Positions 61,501 through 64,000 of a stretch of 64,000 bases of DNA are shown here, piece after piece. Source of the DNA: Flammula alnicola (Eukaryota; Basidiomycota; Agaricomycetes; Agaricales; Strophariaceae); assembly GCA_015499995.1 (NCBI GenBank), contig JADNRV010000216.1, forward strand, positions 16,738 to 80,737, given 5' to 3'. The stretch's first letter is position 1. The number at the start of each line of letters is the position of its first letter. Made by a program: the position numbers and the translations under genes. Under the pieces are notes generated by a model. The model was not told the origin of the DNA. It saw nothing but the letters and a program-made list of their open reading frames with translations, and made no database searches.

Positions 61501-64000
61501 AAAGGTGAAAACGGGCATAACGTTGTAAAGGACAGAATCGGGTGCGAGACGAGCCAAACTCGCGATTAAGAGGAGAGCTTGGTGGAATGTTTGTGGATTG
61601 CCTGACACTGAGATACAAATACAACTATTAGTTTGAATCCACTTGGTGCACAAATATAATGCTAACCGCGAATGACCTCGACAAGAATATCCAACCTTAT
61701 TACACTCGGCGATAAGTTCGGAACCTCCTAGAGGTCAAAAGTAAGCAAATAGCACAAATCAGATGGAAAAAAATATTAACATTGATCTTTGATGCAGCAC
61801 TTTCAACCGCAGACATCAGGAGTTGCTCGATGTAGCTCACATCGGCTTGTGTGGGCGGTAAGGCTTGCACAATCTTGCTGAGGGTGTCAAGAAGATGTGT
61901 AATGAGGTCAAGCGAACCAGGCAGCGATTTCGTTCCTAGAATTTCAACCAGAAGGCTTAGGCGAGGAAGCGTATCCTCAGGAGACCTAGAAAGCAGTTAG
62001 CGGGATGAAGAGGGGGTAATGATGAGTCTGAATGCTAACTCTGTCATCTTGACCCGCTTACTAGCACGAGGGCTAGAAAGCGGCCCTGCCGGAGCAAGTG
62101 AGTCGAGCAAATGGATAATAAGCGGAACATCTACAAGGACGGATGCCAGCACATGTCTAGATAATGATTGCTAAAAAAGACACTTCAGGCTTGAGTAGGA
62201 AAAGGAGGAAAAGATAGATACTTACAGCGGAGGAATCCTGCGAGCCCACTGCTAACAAAACTTCGCAAAGCGCAATTCTACGTTGTTGACTTAGAGATAC
62301 GAATAATCCATTCTCGATGGAGTGCGCAAGTGCTTGCTGTGGCGGCAAAGGGGTTCCTGAAAACAAAGGTTGAGAACGAGAAGATAAATCTGTAAAGATG
62401 AAAGTAAAGACCTGAACGCAGATAAGTGCGAATCGTTTGTAAAAAGATGTCCCAAGCTGCAGCTGCTTCGTTAAGATATACTGCAGCAGCAGAGTCAAAG
62501 CACGACAGGATGCGCGTTGTAAATTCCTCGGACACCGGTGCAAAGACGTCTGTTGATGGCATAGAAGACGTCTTCTCCGTAATGGCTTGTATCGTAGGAA
62601 GAAGAATCTGAATCCTCGCTTTGTTGGTTATCGTTGCGGTAGACTTGAGAAGAGCATTTTGGACAGTTTCCGAGGACAGTGCATTTACATGCGATAAGAT
62701 GTAGCAAACAACGCGATACTTATAACTAAAGACCCTGTTAGTTCTCTCAAAGGCAGCAACAAAAGGAGGCGAAGGACTGACTCGACGTCTCGTTTTTTAT
62801 CAGCTTTCGTTCGCCCAAGATGCTCTTCGTGGAAGACCTTCAAATAGGCGGATCGTTTGCAAAGTGGTCTCTGTGCTCGACAAGAGCATTAAGATAACGT
62901 CTTAGGTCATCTTGGTCCAAATACTGTAACGTTCCTGATTATTGCGTGTGATAAGTACTTGGTTTGCAAGCAAATCTGACAAAGGGTTACTCACTGTCGC
63001 TCTGGCCGTAGATGGTGTCGAATCGATAAACCGATGAAAGTTTACGATCAGCCAGTATACGAATGCGCGAAATGCATTCTAAGGCCCCTTGGCACACTTC
63101 AGGATCAGGATTTTGCAGGGGCACAAGGAGAGTGGGCAATATCGTTTGGAAATCTACGCCGTCGTCCTCGAGGATATGCGCTTCCAAGAACGCCGCGGCA
63201 TGTAACAAAGAAATGGCCTTCGAATCTTTCAAGTCCTCTTTGCTTCCAGCGGACCAAATGCCAGCTAAAAATGCCAGGGCGTCGTCTTTCAGGGCGACAA
63301 ACAAAATTTGAAGGAGGGTCGTCGACAAGACAGGAAGAGTCGTTGACGCGTTCGCGAGTTGGTAGATCGTCCGCATAAGAGATACGTAACGATGACCCCG
63401 TTCTATAGACCCCTAAATAACTTGTTAATGTGATGCATATATATCACATAACTTCACTCACAGACGCCGACTCTGAGACCCAGTCAAGGACAAGGTCCGT
63501 GGGCTTTGGTATCCGCGAAATGGCTGCGATGACGGAAATTTGCAGCCAGTTCAACGCCGTCGTGCTATTGGGCTTCGTGATGATGTACTTCCCAAGGGAA
63601 ATATCTCCAGTAGACTAGGAAAATGTAGTTGTCAGCGATATAATACGAAGAGCGATATAAATTATGCTTACATCCAGAGTAAGATGTTCCTGCGACATGT
63701 CGTCGATGCCGAGAGCTGGTCAATAGCCATCACACCAAGGATCTTATGAGCTATTTCTATCTGATGTCCTCCTGATAACTTCTTGATAAGAGCAAGAGCA
63801 ATAAGATAGCCCATCAATTTGACATAAGGATGACAGTCTTGCAGTTTGCTTATGACGGAGTCCAGGTGCGCTGAAAGCGATCGGAACTCATAATGTTCTC
63901 TGAATATCAATATCGATTAGATATCACCAAGAACAGTCAAGTAATCAAAACTAACCTGCGATTTTTGCAGCTACATTGAAGTTGGTTTGGTTCATCAAAA
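58511..64000 (-). CDS. UTP10: UTP10/HEATR1, U3 snoRNP-associated HEAT-repeat protein (C-terminal part, 5' end outside)
   Basis: UTP10 belongs to the t-UTP/UtpA part of the small-subunit processome in the nucleolus and is needed for rDNA transcription and 18S pre-rRNA processing. The gene is multi-exon, enters at the right edge and ends at 58511 with ESVAGKIDGL and a stop. Recognisable segments, in protein order: DGVDFQTILPTLLVPL with ALECISRIRILA (about 63.1 kb); KEFLRVFTDAANHIPRHRRN (about 61.27 kb); KNLLTIQKEGQVVIYAFQAL (about 60.3 kb); SRVISAFKELTVKLNEAAF then KPLLRRLYDWAFVED (59.38-59.48 kb), the conserved C-terminal core of the family; and ETATFIAECGEDENDLVVK (about 58.6 kb). Short helical repeats throughout fit a HEAT solenoid. 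Introns are 45-70 nt. Exons were not all resolved. Confidence 0.93.

Noticed and set aside
1..64000. tRNA or rRNA genes
   Set aside because: No cloverleaf with A and B box pattern and no rRNA-like conserved stretches were recognised by eye; a tRNAscan-SE or Rfam search would settle it.

Overview
The window is nuclear DNA of a filamentous fungus, almost certainly a basidiomycete (Agaricomycetes-like). Genes are dense and split by many 45-65 nt GT-AG introns. The proteins are eukaryotic housekeeping factors (APC1, UTP10) plus basidiomycete-style families: a PAK-like kinase with a CRIB domain, a Cys-rich PARP-like protein and a microbial-type PARG-like protein. No bacterial operons, rRNA, tRNA or CRISPR arrays were seen. 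All exon joins below were made by eye from splice signals and reading frame.

Layout, left to right. 1-1007: no clear gene. 1008-2129 (+): intronless microbial-type PARG-like macrodomain protein with altered catalytic residues. 2340-5425 (-): 11-exon, 827-aa multi-pass membrane protein of unknown family. 6741-8554 (-): 9-exon, 453-aa PARP-like protein with an intact H-Y-E triad behind four CxxC/CGxxC modules. 10336-16542 (+): 7-exon APC1, the scaffold subunit of the anaphase-promoting complex. 16543-17784: no gene seen.

17785-58176 is the striking part. The 5' portion of a giant PAK-like kinase gene (P: promoter, CRIB exons and part of the long exon 5) occurs four times at about 10.8 kb spacing (P1-P4). 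Each of P1-P3 is cut at the same codon (about residue 606) and fused to the same unrelated 8-kb spacer (S1-S3). Only P4 continues into the full 2,023-aa kinase gene (51495-58176). P2-P4 are nearly identical to each other; P1 is diverged upstream of about 20945 and matches P2/P3 downstream. This is the pattern left by repeated unequal crossing-over between P1 and P4. The spacer carries its own content: a 174-bp-period array with intron-like signals on the minus strand, several unassigned minus-strand exon candidates, and a TATA-driven plus-strand gene candidate.

58511-64000 (-): the C-terminal part of UTP10/HEATR1, a ribosome-biogenesis HEAT-repeat protein, running off the right edge and convergent with the kinase gene.

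Functionally, a candidate ADP-ribosylation writer and a degenerate eraser or reader lie within 8 kb of each other. The tandem array multiplies a Cdc42/Rac-binding CRIB fragment without its kinase domain. Single-base homopolymer differences between array copies break frames in P2 and P3 and in the spacer gene, so consensus error in the repeats has to be separated from real decay.
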